Counted from the first letter of the stretch, positions 8,645 through 18,119 are shown. The stretch is 64,000 nt of DNA from Tepidimonas alkaliphilus (GCF_007556595.1 NZ_VJNB01000006.1:62001-126000); one strand, 5' to 3'. Notes: a model not told the origin generated them from the letters alone. Numbers and translations: made by a program.

Positions 8645-10962
8645 GCGTGCGGCGCGGCGGGCCGCCAGCGCGCCAGCAGCAGCGCGTTGCTGACGACGCT
8701 GACGGAACTTGCCGCCATCGCCGCGCCGGCCAGCACCGGGTCGAGCCAGCCCAGCGCCGCCAGCGGCACGCCAGCGGCGTTGTAAACGAAGGCCCAGAAC
8801 AGGTTCTGGCGGATCTTGCGCACGGTGCGCTGCGCGATGTCCAGCGCCGCCGGCACCAGCCGCGGATCGCCGCGCAGCAGCGTCACGCCGGCGGCCTGCA
8901 TCGCGGCCTCGGTGCCCTCGCCCATCGCGATGCCGAGGTCAGCGGCGGCCAGCGCCGGGGCGTCGTTGACGCCGTCGCCGACCATCGCCACCGCACCGAA
9001 GCGCTGGCGCAGCGCCGCCACCGCGGCGGCCTTGTCCGCCGGCAGCACCTCGGCCTGCACCTCATCCGCTGCCAACCCAAGCCGCGCGGCCAGCGCCATG
9101 GCGGCGGCGCGCTGGTCGCCGGTGATCAGGCGCACCACCAGGCCGCGGCGCTTCAGGTCCGCCAGCGCTTCGGCGGCACCCGCCTTCGGCGCGTCGGCAA
9201 ACGCCAGCAAGGCCAGCGGCCGCCAGTGCCCCGCGTGCTGCCAGGCCAGCACCGAAAGCGTCGCGCCGGCCTGCCGTTGCCCGGCCAGCACCGGCTGCCA
9301 GGCCGGCGGCAGCGCCGCCTCGGACCAGCCCGGCTCCAGCTCCGCCAGCCAGGCCAGGCTGCCGAGCGCCAGCGGCACGCCCTCCACCCAGCCGCGCACG
9401 CCGCGGCCCGGCACCGCCTGCACGTCCACCGCCGGGGCCAGCGCCGCATCACCGGCCGCCGCTCGCACCGCCTGCGCCAGCGGATGGCTACTGCCCTGCT
9501 GCAGCGCCGCCGCCGCGCGCAGCGCCGCCGCCGCATCGACCCCCGGCGCCGGCTCCAGCTGAACCAGGCGCGGCTTGCCCTCGGTCAGCGTGCCGGTCTT
9601 GTCGAACGCCACCGCGCGCACCTGCCGCGCGCGCTCCAGCGCCTCGGGATCGCGGATCAGGATGCCGTGGCGCGCCGCGGCGCCGGTACCGGCCAGGATG
9701 GCGGCGGGCGTGGCCAGCCCAAGCGCGCACGGGCAAGCGATCACCAGCACCGCCACCGCGTGCAGCACTGCCTGCTCCAGCGGGGCGCCTGCGCCCAGCC
9801 ACCACCCCAGCAGCGTGACCAGCGCCGTCAGCACCACCGCCGGCACGAACACCGCCGCCACGCGGTCCACCCGGCGCTGCACCGGCGGCTTGGCCGCCTG
9901 CGCGTCCTGCACCAGCGCGATGATGCGCTGCAGCGTCGAGGCCGCGCCGACCGCCGTCACGCGCACCTCGATCGCACCGTCGCCATTAACGCTGCCGCCG
10001 ATCACGCGGTCGCCAACGCCGCGCGGCTGCGGCAGCGCCTCGCCGGTCAGCAGCGACTCGTCGACCGCGGTCTGCCCGGCCTCGATGACGCCGTCGGCGG
10101 GAATGCGCTCGCCGGCGCGCACGAGCACCCGGTCGCCCGGCAGCAGCTCGGCGGCCGGAATATCCTGGGTCTCGGTGCGGCGCACGCCGTCCGGCAGCAG
10201 GTGCGCCACCTCCGGCCGCAGCGCCTGCAGCGCACGGATCGCCGCCGCGGTGCGCCGCCGCGCGCGCGCCTCCAGCCACTTGCCGAGCCGCACCAGCGCG
10301 ATCACCACCGCCGCCGCCTCGTAGTAGAGGTGCGGCGTCTCGCCCGGCGCAGCGCGCCACCACAGCCACGTGCTCAGGCCCCAGGCGGCGCTGGTGCCCA
10401 AGGCCACCAAAAGCTCCATGTTGCCGCTGCCATGGCGCAGCGCCGCCCAGCCGGCACGGTAGAAACGCGCCCCGAGGACGAACTGCACCGGCGTGGCCAG
10501 CAGAAACTGCACGAGCGGCGGCAGCATCGCGTGCCAGCCGACCAGCATCCCCGCCATCGGCAGCGCGAGCGGCGCCGCCAGCACCAAGCCCAGCAGCACC
10601 CACCAACCCTCACGGCGCAGCTCGGCTTCGGCGCGCTGCTCCTCATCGGCCCCGTCGTCCAGCGCGCGCGGCTCATACCCGGCATCGCGCACCGCACGCT
10701 GCAGCCGCGCCCGCAGCTCCGCTGCCGGCAGCGTGCCGTCCCCCTGCACGCGCGCGCGCCCCGTGGCCAGGTTGACCTGCGCCGACGTCACGCCCGGCAC
10801 GCGCGCCAGCGCGCGCTCCACCCGCGCCACGCACGAGGCGCAGGTCATGCCGCCGATGGCGAGGTCGCACGTCGTCTGATTCGACCGATCGGCTGGTCCC
10901 CCTTGCGGCGCGAGGGCCAGGCGCCCCATTTGCGTCGTTGGTTCCGCCACGGCTCCTATCAT
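8641..10962 (-). CDS. copA: Copper-exporting P1B-type ATPase
   Basis: 773 residues. One N-terminal heavy-metal-binding domain with GMTCASC (Cys41, Cys44), eight predicted membrane segments, the membrane ion-binding motif CPC within [11 protein letters not shown] (around residue 410), the phosphorylation motif DKTGTLTEG (around 452), SSHPLAQAV for the P1B nucleotide domain, and the hinge [10 protein letters not shown]. These features define Cu(I)-exporting ATPases moving copper from cytoplasm to periplasm. The gene is divergent from a CopZ-like chaperone across an 87-bp gap. I looked for a CueR-type dyad there and did not find a clear one. Several in-frame starts exist; no Shine-Dalgarno decides among them. 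Confidence 0.93.
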   Translation of the reverse strand: MIGAVAEPTTQMGRLALAPQGGPADRSNQTTCDLAIGGMTCASCVARVERALARVPGVTSAQVNLATGRARVQGDGTLPAAELRARLQRAVRDAGYEPRALDDGADEEQRAEAELRREGWWVLLGLVLAAPLALPMAGMLVGWHAMLPPLVQFLLATPVQFVLGARFYRAGWAALRHGSGNMELLVALGTSAAWGLSTWLWWRAAPGETPHLYYEAAAVVIALVRLGKWLEARARRRTAAAIRALQALRPEVAHLLPDGVRRTETQDIPAAELLPGDRVLVRAGERIPADGVIEAGQTAVDESLLTGEALPQPRGVGDRVIGGSVNGDGAIEVRVTAVGAASTLQRIIALVQDAQAAKPPVQRRVDRVAAVFVPAVVLTALVTLLGWWLGAGAPLEQAVLHAVAVLVIACPCALGLATPAAILAGTGAAARHGILIRDPEALERARQVRAVAFDKTGTLTEGKPRLVQLEPAPGVDAAAALRAAAALQQGSSHPLAQAVRAAAGDAALAPAVDVQAVPGRGVRGWVEGVPLALGSLAWLAELEPGWSEAALPPAWQPVLAGQRQAGATLSVLAWQHAGHWRPLALLAFADAPKAGAAEALADLKRRGLVVRLITGDQRAAAMALAARLGLAADEVQAEVLPADKAAAVAALRQRFGAVAMVGDGVNDAPALAAADLGIAMGEGTEAAMQAAGVTLLRGDPRLVPAALDIAQRTVRKIRQNLFWAFVYNAAGVPLAALGWLDPVLAGAAMAASSVSVVSNALLLARWRPAAPHA

Positions 10963-11049
10963 GCCATGCAGGTTTCAGGCCGCCGATCGACGGCAACCTG
11001 GATCCCTTTTTCCTTCTAAGGTGGCGCTCAAAGCGAAAGGAGACGAACC

Positions 11050-11253
11050 ATGTCAACCCTCCAAGTGTTCCAAGTCCAGGGCATGTCGTGCCAACACTGC
11101 GTCAAGGCGATCGAGCACGCCCTGCGCAGCCTCGATGCGCACGCCGAGGTGCAGATCGATCTGGCGCAAGGCCGCGTCGAAGTGCGCTCCAGCCAGCCGC
11201 GCGAGGCGCTGGCGCAGGCCATCCGGGCCGAAGGTTACGACGTCGCAACCTGA
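11050..11253 (+). CDS. copZ: Copper chaperone / heavy-metal-associated domain protein
   Basis: 67 residues forming one ferredoxin-like HMA domain with GMSCQHC (Cys14, Cys17) and the usual ending REALAQAIRAEGYDV. A clear AAAGGAG precedes the ATG. Such proteins carry Cu(I) in the cytoplasm and pass it to the CopA N-terminal domain, which fits the divergent copA 87 bp away. Confidence 0.92.
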   Translation: MSTLQVFQVQGMSCQHCVKAIEHALRSLDAHAEVQIDLAQGRVEVRSSQPREALAQAIRAEGYDVAT

Positions 11254-11283
11254 ATGGGTCTGCACCGATCCGCTGCGACGATT

Positions 11284-11361
11284 GGGGACAAAGCGGTGGA
11301 TAACTTTTGAACTGAATCTCGGTTATCCACAACAGTTCAAGGCGAGCGCGCGCTTGTCCCC
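11284..11361. repeat. Three interlocked inverted repeats with DnaA-box-like arms
   Basis: Three dyads interleave. GGGGACAA (11284-11291) pairs with TTGTCCCC (11354-11361). GTGGATAAC (11296-11304) pairs with GTTATCCAC (11322-11330). TTGAACTG (11307-11314) pairs with CAGTTCAA (11333-11340). The middle pair contains DnaA-box-like sequences: TTATCCACA at 11323-11331 is an exact match to the E. coli consensus, and 11295-11303 reads TTATCCACC on the minus strand. A third site TTATCCACG lies at 11442-11450 after an AT-rich stretch. The 345-bp interval 11254-11598 holds no gene. Confidence 0.65.
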
Positions 11362-11441
11362 ATCCCGCGCGGGGGGCAATCCTGATTCGCCCACAGGTAT
11401 GCTTTTGTTGTAAGTCTTTGTTGAGAAAAGGATTTTAGGCT

Positions 11442-11450
11442 TTATCCACG
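11442..11450 (+). promoter_or_regulatory. Third DnaA-box-like site near an AT-rich stretch
   Basis: TTATCCACG differs from the DnaA consensus TTATCCACA at the last base. It ends an AT-rich run (about 11402-11446) 150 bp upstream of minC. No dnaA, dnaN, gidA or rpmH is nearby, so a chromosomal origin is not implied. Confidence 0.35.
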
Positions 11451-11598
11451 CCGCTGCGGTCGCTTCTAGCAGCTACCACGACATTTGAAAAAATGGCTCT
11501 GAAAACCGAAGCTGTTCGAAGCCCCATCCGGCTGGCCACAGCCCGGGTTCGCTCAGCTCGGCTGCTAAGATGCGCACCGTTGTCCGCCGCGAACCTGC

Positions 11599-12345
11599 AT
11601 GAAAACATCCGCCGCTTCAGAAACCGCGCTTGACATTCGCCCCACGGCTTGGCCGGTGCTGGGCGCGCGGCTGCGAGGCGGATCGATCGATGCGGTGTTG
11701 CACGAGCTGCAGCAACGCTACGGGCACAGCGGGTTTTTTGAGGCGGAACCGCTGATCCTGGATTGGTCGCTGTGGCCCCAGCAACCTCCGCCCACAGCCT
11801 TGGAGTTGGATGCCCTGCTGCGCGCGCTGCGCGAAGTTGGCTTGCGGCCTGTGGCGTTTTATGGCGTCGCCAACGCCTGGCAGCAACGCCTGCTGGATCT
11901 GGGGCTAAACCGCGCCGAAGAGCTTCATTACGGTGCGGCCATGACGTCCGAGCCCCACCAGGCCGTTGCCCAAGTGCCGCAGGAAACGCAGCCTGCGCCA
12001 ACCAGCGCGTTGGTGGTCGAGCGACCGCTGCGCTCAGGCCAGCAGGTCTATGCGCGCGGGCGGGATTTGGTGGTGCTGGCGATGGTCAACCCGGGAGCGG
12101 AAATCATCGCCGACGGCCACATTCACGTTTACGCTCCTTTGAGGGGTCGCGCACTGGCAGGCGCCCGGGGCGATGGACAAGCGCGGGTCTTTGCCCTGGT
12201 GTTCGAGCCGGAGTTGGTGTCGGTGGCGGGGGTGTATCAAACCGCCGAGCACGGCTGGCCCGAGCGGGTTCGAGGGCGTGCGGCCCAGGTGCGTCTGCAA
12301 CATCAAGACGGACGCGACACGCTCCTGTTCGAAGCGCTGCAGTAA
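11599..12345 (+). CDS. minC: Septum site-determining protein MinC
   Basis: 248 residues. The N-terminal domain (to ~100) has the ALVLDWSLW-like segment EPLILDWSLWPQ and ends GLRPVAFYG. A proline/glutamine-rich linker is followed by the C-terminal beta-helix domain with RPLRSGQQVYARGRDLVVLAMVNPGAEIIADGHIHVYAPLRGRALAGARGD as one conserved block. MinC blocks FtsZ polymerisation away from midcell when recruited to the membrane by MinD. It is the first gene of minCDE; minD follows after 42 bp. Length is usual. Confidence 0.95.
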   Translation: MKTSAASETALDIRPTAWPVLGARLRGGSIDAVLHELQQRYGHSGFFEAEPLILDWSLWPQQPPPTALELDALLRALREVGLRPVAFYGVANAWQQRLLDLGLNRAEELHYGAAMTSEPHQAVAQVPQETQPAPTSALVVERPLRSGQQVYARGRDLVVLAMVNPGAEIIADGHIHVYAPLRGRALAGARGDGQARVFALVFEPELVSVAGVYQTAEHGWPERVRGRAAQVRLQHQDGRDTLLFEALQ

Positions 12346-12387
12346 GGTAACGGGTTTTTCATTTGTTCGACGGAAAGCAAAGTATCC

Positions 12388-13203
12388 ATGGCCAAAATCG
12401 TCGTCGTCACTTCGGGCAAGGGCGGCGTGGGCAAGACCACCACCAGCGCCTCTTTTGCCACGGGGCTTGCGCTCAAAGGCCACAAGACGGTGGTGATCGA
12501 CTTTGACGTCGGCTTGCGCAACCTTGACCTCATCATGGGGTGCGAGCGCCGCGTCGTGTATGACTTTGTCAATGTCATCCAGGGCGAGGCCAACCTCAAC
12601 CAGGCCCTAATTCGCGACAAGCAGGTGGACAGCCTTTACGTGCTGGCCGCCAGCCAGACGCGCGACAAGGAGGCGCTCAAGCAAGAAGGCGTCGAGCGGG
12701 TGTTGAACGAGCTCCTCGGCATGGGGTTTGAATACATCGTTTGCGATTCGCCCGCTGGCATCGAAACCGGCGCGCTGATGGCGATGCACTACGCCGATGA
12801 GGCGTTGGTGGTGACCAATCCCGAGGTCTCCTCCGTGCGCGACTCGGACCGCATCCTGGGCATGTTGGCGTCCAAGACGCGCCGCGCCATCGAAGGGCGC
12901 GAGCCGGTCAAGGAACACCTTCTGATCACGCGCTACAACCCCAACCGCGTGCAGGAAGGGCAAATGCTGTCGTTGCAGGATATTCAGGATATTCTGCGCA
13001 TTCCGCTGATCGGGGTGATCCCCGAAAGCGAAGCGGTGTTGCACGCCTCCAACCAAGGCATCCCGGCGATTCACTTGCAGGGCACCGACGTGTCCGAAGC
13101 CTACAAAGACGTCATCGATCGCTTTCTAGGGCAAGACAAGCCGCTGCGTTTCATCGAAGCGGAAAAGCCCAGCTTTTTCAAGCGCCTCTTCGGCGGGAGG
13201 TAA
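12388..13203 (+). CDS. minD: Septum site-determining ATPase MinD
   Basis: 271 residues. Deviant Walker A motif [10 protein letters not shown] at residues 10-19, the switch segment [19 protein letters not shown] as Walker B region, and the C-terminal amphipathic membrane-targeting helix (FFKRLFGGR). MinD binds the membrane as an ATP dimer, carries MinC, and is displaced by MinE, giving the pole-to-pole oscillation. It sits between minC and minE, with only 5 bp to the minE start. Confidence 0.97.
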   Translation: MAKIVVVTSGKGGVGKTTTSASFATGLALKGHKTVVIDFDVGLRNLDLIMGCERRVVYDFVNVIQGEANLNQALIRDKQVDSLYVLAASQTRDKEALKQEGVERVLNELLGMGFEYIVCDSPAGIETGALMAMHYADEALVVTNPEVSSVRDSDRILGMLASKTRRAIEGREPVKEHLLITRYNPNRVQEGQMLSLQDIQDILRIPLIGVIPESEAVLHASNQGIPAIHLQGTDVSEAYKDVIDRFLGQDKPLRFIEAEKPSFFKRLFGGR

Positions 13204-13208
13204 GCGCT

Positions 13209-13472
13209 GTGTCGTTGCTGTCGTTTCTGCTGGGCGAAAAGAAAAAAACCGCGGCGGTGGCCAAGGAACGCCTGCAGATCATTTTGGCGCACGAGCGCGC
13301 CGGGCGCAACGCCAGCCAGCCGGATTACCTGCCCGCGCTGCAGCGAGATCTGGTGGCGGTGATCGGCAAATACATCACCATCCACCCCGACGACATCAAG
13401 GTCAACCTGGAGCGCCATGACGATCTGGAGGTGCTGGAGGTCAAGATCGAGCTGCCGGAAACCCGGCCATGA
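13209..13472 (+). CDS. minE: Cell division topological specificity factor MinE
   Basis: 87 residues from a GTG start (13209). The N-terminal anti-MinD helix region contains [14 protein letters not shown] and the C-terminal dimerisation region has [21 protein letters not shown], both hallmark segments. MinE stimulates MinD ATPase and sets the midcell position of division. Its stop overlaps the start of the next gene in ATGA, suggesting translational coupling. Confidence 0.95.
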   Translation: MSLLSFLLGEKKKTAAVAKERLQIILAHERAGRNASQPDYLPALQRDLVAVIGKYITIHPDDIKVNLERHDDLEVLEVKIELPETRP

Positions 13473-13756
13473 CCACCGCTGGCTGGACTGAGGCCATCGG
13501 CGGCGTTGCAGCCGTGCTGACCACGGTGAGTTTTGTGCCGCAGGCCTGGCGCACGTGGCGCACGCGTGACGTGTCAGGGATTTCGCTGGGCATGTATGCC
13601 ACGTTTGCCACGGGGGTCGCCCTGTGGCTGATCTATGGGCTGCTGCTGGGGTCGTGGCCCATCATCATCGCCAATGCCATCACGCTGACCTTGGCGCTGA
13701 TGATCCTGACCATGTGCGTGCGCTATCGCCGCCGCCGTCGATCCGAAACCCTGTAG
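13469..13756 (+). CDS. SemiSWEET-family sugar transporter subunit
   Basis: 95 residues with three predicted membrane helices (about 9-27, 40-58, 64-86) and the PQ-loop pattern [21 protein letters not shown], characteristic of bacterial SemiSWEETs, which dimerise to transport sugars. The ATG shares bases with the minE stop (ATGA), so it is very likely co-translated with minCDE. The functional link to division is not obvious. The following ~90 bp separate it from the convergent sua5 gene. Confidence 0.85.
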   Translation: MTTAGWTEAIGGVAAVLTTVSFVPQAWRTWRTRDVSGISLGMYATFATGVALWLIYGLLLGSWPIIIANAITLTLALMILTMCVRYRRRRRSETL

Positions 13757-13849
13757 CGATCCGGCAAGTTTGCAAGCGTGGCGGGCCAGGTTGGCCATGC
13801 ACTCTTAAGGCTGATCAACCGTCGCTTGATGGCGAACAAAACGGCAACG

Positions 13850-14872
13850 TCAAGCCGCGGCGCGTTGCAGGCGGTCGCGCACGCCGTCCCAGGCTTCGTC
13901 CGCAGGGGGACGTTCGACCCAGATGAAGCGCGGCTGCGCCGCGTCGAGCTCGCGCAACGCCGCAAACAACTCTTGGGCAGCGGCTTGGGGATTGTCGGGC
14001 ATGCGTCGCAACCGCACACGCGGACAGGCGCAACGCAGCGGGCTGCGGTGATACACCGCCAGGTCGGGCGCTTGCGCGCCCAGTAGATCCAATGCGGTTT
14101 GCAGCTGCGCAGCGTCCAACAGCCGCACCGGGGCGTTGGGGGCGTAATGAGAAGCCAGTGTGCCCGAAGCGCGCGGCGCCGCGGCGTCTCGATCGCGCAG
14201 GCTGCAACCCAGCGCGTGTTCCAGTTGCTTGCGGCTGAGTGTGCCAGGGCGCAGCAGCACGGGTTCATCGCGCGTGCAATCGATGATGGTCGATTCGATG
14301 CCGACGGGGCACGCGCCGCCGTCCAAAATCAAAAGCTCCTCGTCGGCCAGGCAGCCCAGATCCGCCGCCACATGCGCGGCGTGCGTCGGGCTGATGCGAC
14401 CGAAGCGGTTGGCGCTGGGCGCGGCCAGTCCCCAGATGCCCGCGGCGCGGCAGCTCACGAGCAAGGCTTGCGCCACCGGGTGGGCCGGGCAACGCAGCCC
14501 GATCGAGGCCTGACCCCCGGCGGCGGCCTGCGCCACGTCTGAACGACGCGGCAGGATCAGCGTCAGAGGCCCCGGCCAAAACGCGGCCATCAGCGCGCGC
14601 GCGAAGTCCGGCGCCGCTGCGGCGTAGTAGGTCAACGCCGCCTCGCGCTCGGACGCGGTGGCGCCGCCGATGTGCACGATCAACGGATGGTCGCTCGGGC
14701 GACCCTTGGCAGCAAAGATGCGAGCCACCGCTTCAGGCTGATCGGCGTCGGCGGCCAGGCCATACACGGTTTCGGTCGGCATGGCCACCAGACCGCCAGC
14801 GCGCAGTCGCACCACCGCCGCGGCGATCGCGGCGTCGCGCTGGGGCCCCTGGGCGTCAAGGATCAGCGCCAT
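13850..14872 (-). CDS. Threonylcarbamoyl-AMP synthase (Sua5/YrdC/YwlC)
   Basis: 340 residues from the ATG at 14872. N-terminal YrdC domain with AVVRLRAGGLVAMPTETVYGLAADA, KGRPSDHPLIVHI, ALLVSC...GLAAPSANRFGRISPT, and a C-terminal Sua5 domain after a linker containing LRPGTLSRKQLE and ASGTLASHYAPNAPVRLL. The enzyme makes threonylcarbamoyl-adenylate from threonine, bicarbonate and ATP for the t6A modification of ANN-decoding tRNAs. The extra Sua5 domain separates it from the shorter TsaC form. The start overlaps the end of purK by 10 bp, so it is probably the last gene of purE-purK-sua5. Confidence 0.93.
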   Translation of the reverse strand: MALILDAQGPQRDAAIAAAVVRLRAGGLVAMPTETVYGLAADADQPEAVARIFAAKGRPSDHPLIVHIGGATASEREAALTYYAAAAPDFARALMAAFWPGPLTLILPRRSDVAQAAAGGQASIGLRCPAHPVAQALLVSCRAAGIWGLAAPSANRFGRISPTHAAHVAADLGCLADEELLILDGGACPVGIESTIIDCTRDEPVLLRPGTLSRKQLEHALGCSLRDRDAAAPRASGTLASHYAPNAPVRLLDAAQLQTALDLLGAQAPDLAVYHRSPLRCACPRVRLRRMPDNPQAAAQELFAALRELDAAQPRFIWVERPPADEAWDGVRDRLQRAAA

Positions 14873-16071
14873 GGTGCGAGGCCCAGCCGGGCGGCTGCCT
14901 CCCATGCCACGCGCCGCGCCTCGTGGCCGTCAGCAGCCGTGACGGTGAGGTGCCCCATCTTGCGGCCCGGGCGCGCGTCGAGCTTGCCATACAGGTGCAG
15001 GTGCACGCCGGGCAGCGCCAGCACGCCGGCCCAGTCAGGCGTCGTCGGGTTGCCGCTGCGCCACCACAGATCGCCCAACAGGTTCAGCATCACCGCCGCG
15101 CTGTGCGCGCGCGGCGACGTCAGCGGCAGCCCCGCAAGCGTGCGCACTTGCAACTCAAATTGCGACACGTCGCAGGCGTCGATCGAATAGTGGCCGCTGT
15201 TGTGCGGCCTGGGCGCCATTTCGTTGACCACCAGCGCGCCGTCGGCGCTGCCGTCGTCGATAACGAAGAACTCCACGCACAGCACGCCAACGTAATCCAG
15301 CTCCGCAGCGACCGCCATCGTGGCGTCACGCGCCTGCTGCGCCAACCGCACCGGCAGCACCCCTTCGAACACCTCGGTGACGGCCAGGATACCGTGGCGG
15401 TGCACGTTACGCTGCACTGGCAACGTCACCATCGCGCCGTCGGCGCCACGCGCCACGATCACCGACAGCTCGTCGCGCAACCCCAGTTGCCGCTCCAGCA
15501 CGCACGGCACGCCGCCGAGCTGCGCCCAGGCAGCCGCCAGCTCGTCGCGGCTGGCCACGCGCCGCTGGCCCTTGCCGTCGTAGCCCAGGCGCGCGCTCTT
15601 CAAGATTCCCGGCAGCAGCGCCTGCGGCACGCGCGCGAGGTCGGCCTCGGATTCGATCACCGCATGCGGCGCAGGGCCGACACCGCTTAAGCGCGCGCTG
15701 GCGGCGAAGTGCGCCTTTTCGGCGCGACGGTCCTGCGCCACCGCCACCGCAGCGGCGCCGGGCGCCACGGGCCGATGCGCCCCCAGTGTGGCCAGCACCT
15801 CGGCGGGGACGTTCTCGAACTCGGTTGTCACCGCCTCGCAGCGCTGCAGCAACTGCGCCAGACCCTGCTCGTCGTCATACGCAGTGGCGATGTGAACATC
15901 CGCCACTTTGCCGGCGGGACTGACCGGATCGGGATCCAATACCGCGGCCTGATAGCCCATCGCCTGCGCCGCGTGCACGAACATGCGGCCCAGCTGCCCG
16001 CCGCCCAGCACACCCAGCGTAGCCGGCCGGCTGCTGTTGGCCAGCGGCCCCGGCAGGATCACCCCGGCCAT
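14863..16071 (-). CDS. purK: N5-carboxyaminoimidazole ribonucleotide synthase
   Basis: 402 residues of ATP-grasp fold. GVLGGGQLGRMFVHAAQAMGY opens the N-terminal domain, KSARLGYDGKGQ and LERQLGLRDELSVIVAR lie in the ATP-binding region, and EMAPRPHNSGHYSIDACDVSQFE is the catalytic region. It converts AIR, ATP and bicarbonate to N5-CAIR in purine synthesis. Its ATG overlaps the purE stop (ATGA at 16069-16073), matching the usual purE-purK coupling. Confidence 0.96.
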   Translation of the reverse strand: MAGVILPGPLANSSRPATLGVLGGGQLGRMFVHAAQAMGYQAAVLDPDPVSPAGKVADVHIATAYDDEQGLAQLLQRCEAVTTEFENVPAEVLATLGAHRPVAPGAAAVAVAQDRRAEKAHFAASARLSGVGPAPHAVIESEADLARVPQALLPGILKSARLGYDGKGQRRVASRDELAAAWAQLGGVPCVLERQLGLRDELSVIVARGADGAMVTLPVQRNVHRHGILAVTEVFEGVLPVRLAQQARDATMAVAAELDYVGVLCVEFFVIDDGSADGALVVNEMAPRPHNSGHYSIDACDVSQFELQVRTLAGLPLTSPRAHSAAVMLNLLGDLWWRSGNPTTPDWAGVLALPGVHLHLYGKLDARPGRKMGHLTVTAADGHEARRVAWEAAARLGLAPWR

Positions 16072-16577
16072 CAGGCCGCTCCCGCCGGCGGCAGCGTCAT
16101 CGCGCGCGCCGCCGCTGTTTGTTCGGCGCGAAACGCCTGCAGGCGCTGGCGCAGCGCGGCGTCCTCATTGGCCAGCATCGCCACCACAAACAGCGCAGCA
16201 TTGGCTGCGCCCGCTGCGCCGATCGCGAAGGTGGCCACCGGCACGCCCTTGGGCATTTGCACGATCGAGTGCAGCGAGTCCACCCCCTGCAAATGACGGC
16301 TTGGCACCGGCACGCCCAGCACCGGCACGGTGGTCTTGGCCGCCAGCATGCCGGGCAGGTGCGCCGCGCCGCCGGCGCCGGCCACGATGGCTTTGAGCCC
16401 GCGCGCCTCAGCAGCCTCGGCATAGGCGAACATGTCGTCCGGCATGCGGTGCGCCGAGACCACGCGCGCCTCGTGCGCGATGCCGAACTGTTGGAAAATG
16501 GCGACCGCGTGCTGCATGGTGTCCCAGTCGCTGCTGGACCCCATCACGACACCGACCTGGACGTTGCTGCTGGACAT
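16071..16577 (-). CDS. purE: N5-CAIR mutase
   Basis: 168 residues from the ATG at 16577; longer in-frame extensions run into the promoter region of the neighbouring gene and lack homology. Landmarks: VGVVMGSSSDWDTMQHA with the catalytic region, VSAHRMPD (conserved His), GAGGAAHLPGMLAAKTTVPVLGVPVPS and NAALFVVAMLA. Catalyses N5-CAIR to CAIR in de novo purine synthesis, downstream of PurK. First gene of a minus-strand unit with purK and sua5; divergent from the thioredoxin gene (52 bp apart). Confidence 0.96.
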   Translation of the reverse strand: MSSSNVQVGVVMGSSSDWDTMQHAVAIFQQFGIAHEARVVSAHRMPDDMFAYAEAAEARGLKAIVAGAGGAAHLPGMLAAKTTVPVLGVPVPSRHLQGVDSLHSIVQMPKGVPVATFAIGAAGAANAALFVVAMLANEDAALRQRLQAFRAEQTAAARAMTLPPAGAA

Positions 16578-16629
16578 GGCGACCCCGGGGGCAAGAACCC
16601 AACATTCTAGAGAAACGGACGCTGCCACA

Positions 16630-17583
16630 ATGATCGACGTCACGCTTGCCAACTTCCAGACCGAGGTGCTTGACGCCTCTTCCAAAACCCCGGTGCTGGT
16701 GGACTTCTGGGCCCCGTGGTGCGGCCCGTGCAAGGTGCTGGGCCCGATCCTGGAAAAGGTCGAGCAGGCCTACGGCGGCCGCTTCAAGCTGGCCAAGGTC
16801 AACACCGAGGAGGAGCAGCAGCTCGCCGCCTACTTCCAGATCCGCAGCATCCCGACCTGCATCCTGTTTGTTGGCGGCCAGCCGGTGGACGGCTTCATGG
16901 GCGCGCTGCCGGAGGGGCAGATCAAGGCCTTCCTCGACCGCAGCCTGCCGACGCCGGAGCAGCTGGAGGCGCAGGCCGACGTGCAGGAGGCGCTGCAGGC
17001 CGCCGCCAGTGGCGACACCGAAGCGGCGCTGCAGCATTTGCGCGAGGCGCTGGCGCGCGACCCGGACAACGACGACGCGCGCTACGACCTCGTGCGCCTG
17101 TTGGTGGAAAACGGGCGCTTGGAAGAGGCCTCAGCGGCGCTGGCGCCGGCGTTGGGCAAGCTGCCGCTGCCGCTGCGTTTTGAAGCGTTGCGGCACTGGA
17201 TCGACGCGCTGGAATTTGCGCGCCACGACCCGCGCGGGCAGTGGCCGCTGGAGAAGTTCGACGAGCTCATCGCCGCCAACCGGCGCGACTTCGAGACGCG
17301 CCTGGCCAAGGCGCGCGTGCTGATTGCGCGCGGCGAGTGGACCGCGGCGATGGACGAGTTGGCCGAGATCATCATGCGCGACAAGAAGTGGGGCGACGAG
17401 GCGCCGCGCAAGACTTACGTGGCGCTGTTGGAGCTGATGACGCCGCCGCCGCGCGACGCCGGCATGGCCGCGCCGAAGTCCGCCGCGGGGCTGGAGATCG
17501 CCGGCCACAGCGCCGCTGCGCCTGACCCGCAGGCCGAGCTCATCTCGCGCTACCGGCGCAAGCTCAGCATGGCGCTGAACTGA
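16630..17583 (+). CDS. Thioredoxin-fold co-chaperone with TPR region (CnoX/YbbN-like)
   Basis: 317 residues from the ATG at 16630, where family homology begins. Thioredoxin domain (1-110) with FWAPWCGPCK (Cys31, Cys34), SIPTCILF with the cis-proline region, then a helical TPR-like region to the end (EALQAAASGDTEAALQHLREALARDP and similar). E. coli CnoX has lost the redox pair; here the full CGPC is retained, so a disulfide-reductase role is possible as well as holdase activity. Its stop overlaps the ATG of the ferredoxin gene (TGATG), implying coupling. Confidence 0.9.
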   Translation: MIDVTLANFQTEVLDASSKTPVLVDFWAPWCGPCKVLGPILEKVEQAYGGRFKLAKVNTEEEQQLAAYFQIRSIPTCILFVGGQPVDGFMGALPEGQIKAFLDRSLPTPEQLEAQADVQEALQAAASGDTEAALQHLREALARDPDNDDARYDLVRLLVENGRLEEASAALAPALGKLPLPLRFEALRHWIDALEFARHDPRGQWPLEKFDELIAANRRDFETRLAKARVLIARGEWTAAMDELAEIIMRDKKWGDEAPRKTYVALLELMTPPPRDAGMAAPKSAAGLEIAGHSAAAPDPQAELISRYRRKLSMALN

Positions 17584-17927
17584 TGACGACGATCACCGTC
17601 CGCTTCGTGCAGCCGGGGCCGCACGGCCCGCGCATCGACACCGAGGTGCAGGCAAGCGCCGATGGCCGCAGCCTGATGAAGGCGGCGGTCGATGCAGGAA
17701 TCGACGCCATCGCCGCCGACTGCGGCGGCAACCTCACCTGCGCCACCTGCCATGTGATCGTGCCGCCCGAGTGGCAGGCGCGCGTTGGCGCGCCGTCCGC
17801 CGATGAGGACACGATGCTGGACTACACGGCGGTGCCGCGCCAAAGCGGCAGCCGCCTCAGCTGCCAAATCCGCTTGCACCCGGAGTTGGATGGCTTGTGG
17901 GTTGAGCTGCCGGAGCGGCAATATTGA
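17583..17927 (+). CDS. 2Fe-2S ferredoxin, adrenodoxin-like
   Basis: 114 residues. Cluster ligands DCGGNLTCATCHV give Cys-X5-Cys-X2-Cys, with the fourth Cys in LSCQIRL, the vertebrate/putidaredoxin-type arrangement. EWQARVG and DEDTMLDYTAVPRQSGSRL match this subfamily. Likely an electron donor to an oxygenase or Fe-S assembly step; no partner reductase is adjacent. Translationally coupled to the thioredoxin gene by a one-base overlap. Confidence 0.92.
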   Translation: MTTITVRFVQPGPHGPRIDTEVQASADGRSLMKAAVDAGIDAIAADCGGNLTCATCHVIVPPEWQARVGAPSADEDTMLDYTAVPRQSGSRLSCQIRLHPELDGLWVELPERQY

Positions 17928-17976
17928 AGCGGCGGGTCGATCCAGCGGCTCGCCCAACTTGGCCGTTGCGTCGCGC

Positions 17977-17991
17977 TTGACACTTCTTTAC
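17977..17991 (-). promoter_or_regulatory. CpxR-like box upstream of the Spy/CpxP gene
   Basis: On the minus strand GTAAA-GAAGT-GTCAA matches the CpxR pattern GTAAA-N5-GTAAA at nine of ten positions. It lies ~130 bp upstream of the Spy-like gene and its response regulator/kinase pair. Autoregulation is inferred. Confidence 0.4.
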
Positions 17992-18119
17992 ATCGGCGCC
18001 AAGTCCAAGTGACATGCTTGCTCCACACTCTGAGACATGCCGGCGCGCACGGCAAGGTCTGGATCCGTCGGGCTTCCTGGCGCGTCGGTTTGCGTTGAGT
18101 CGAACAGGAGTGTTGCGCG

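Noticed and set aside
10963-11049. CueR-type operator between copA and copZ
   Set aside because: A few ACCTT/AAGG-like pieces occur but no dyad with the right spacing.
11254-11598. Chromosomal replication origin
   Set aside because: DnaA-box-like sites and an AT-rich run are present, but there are only three sites and none of dnaA, dnaN, mnmG or rpmH is nearby.
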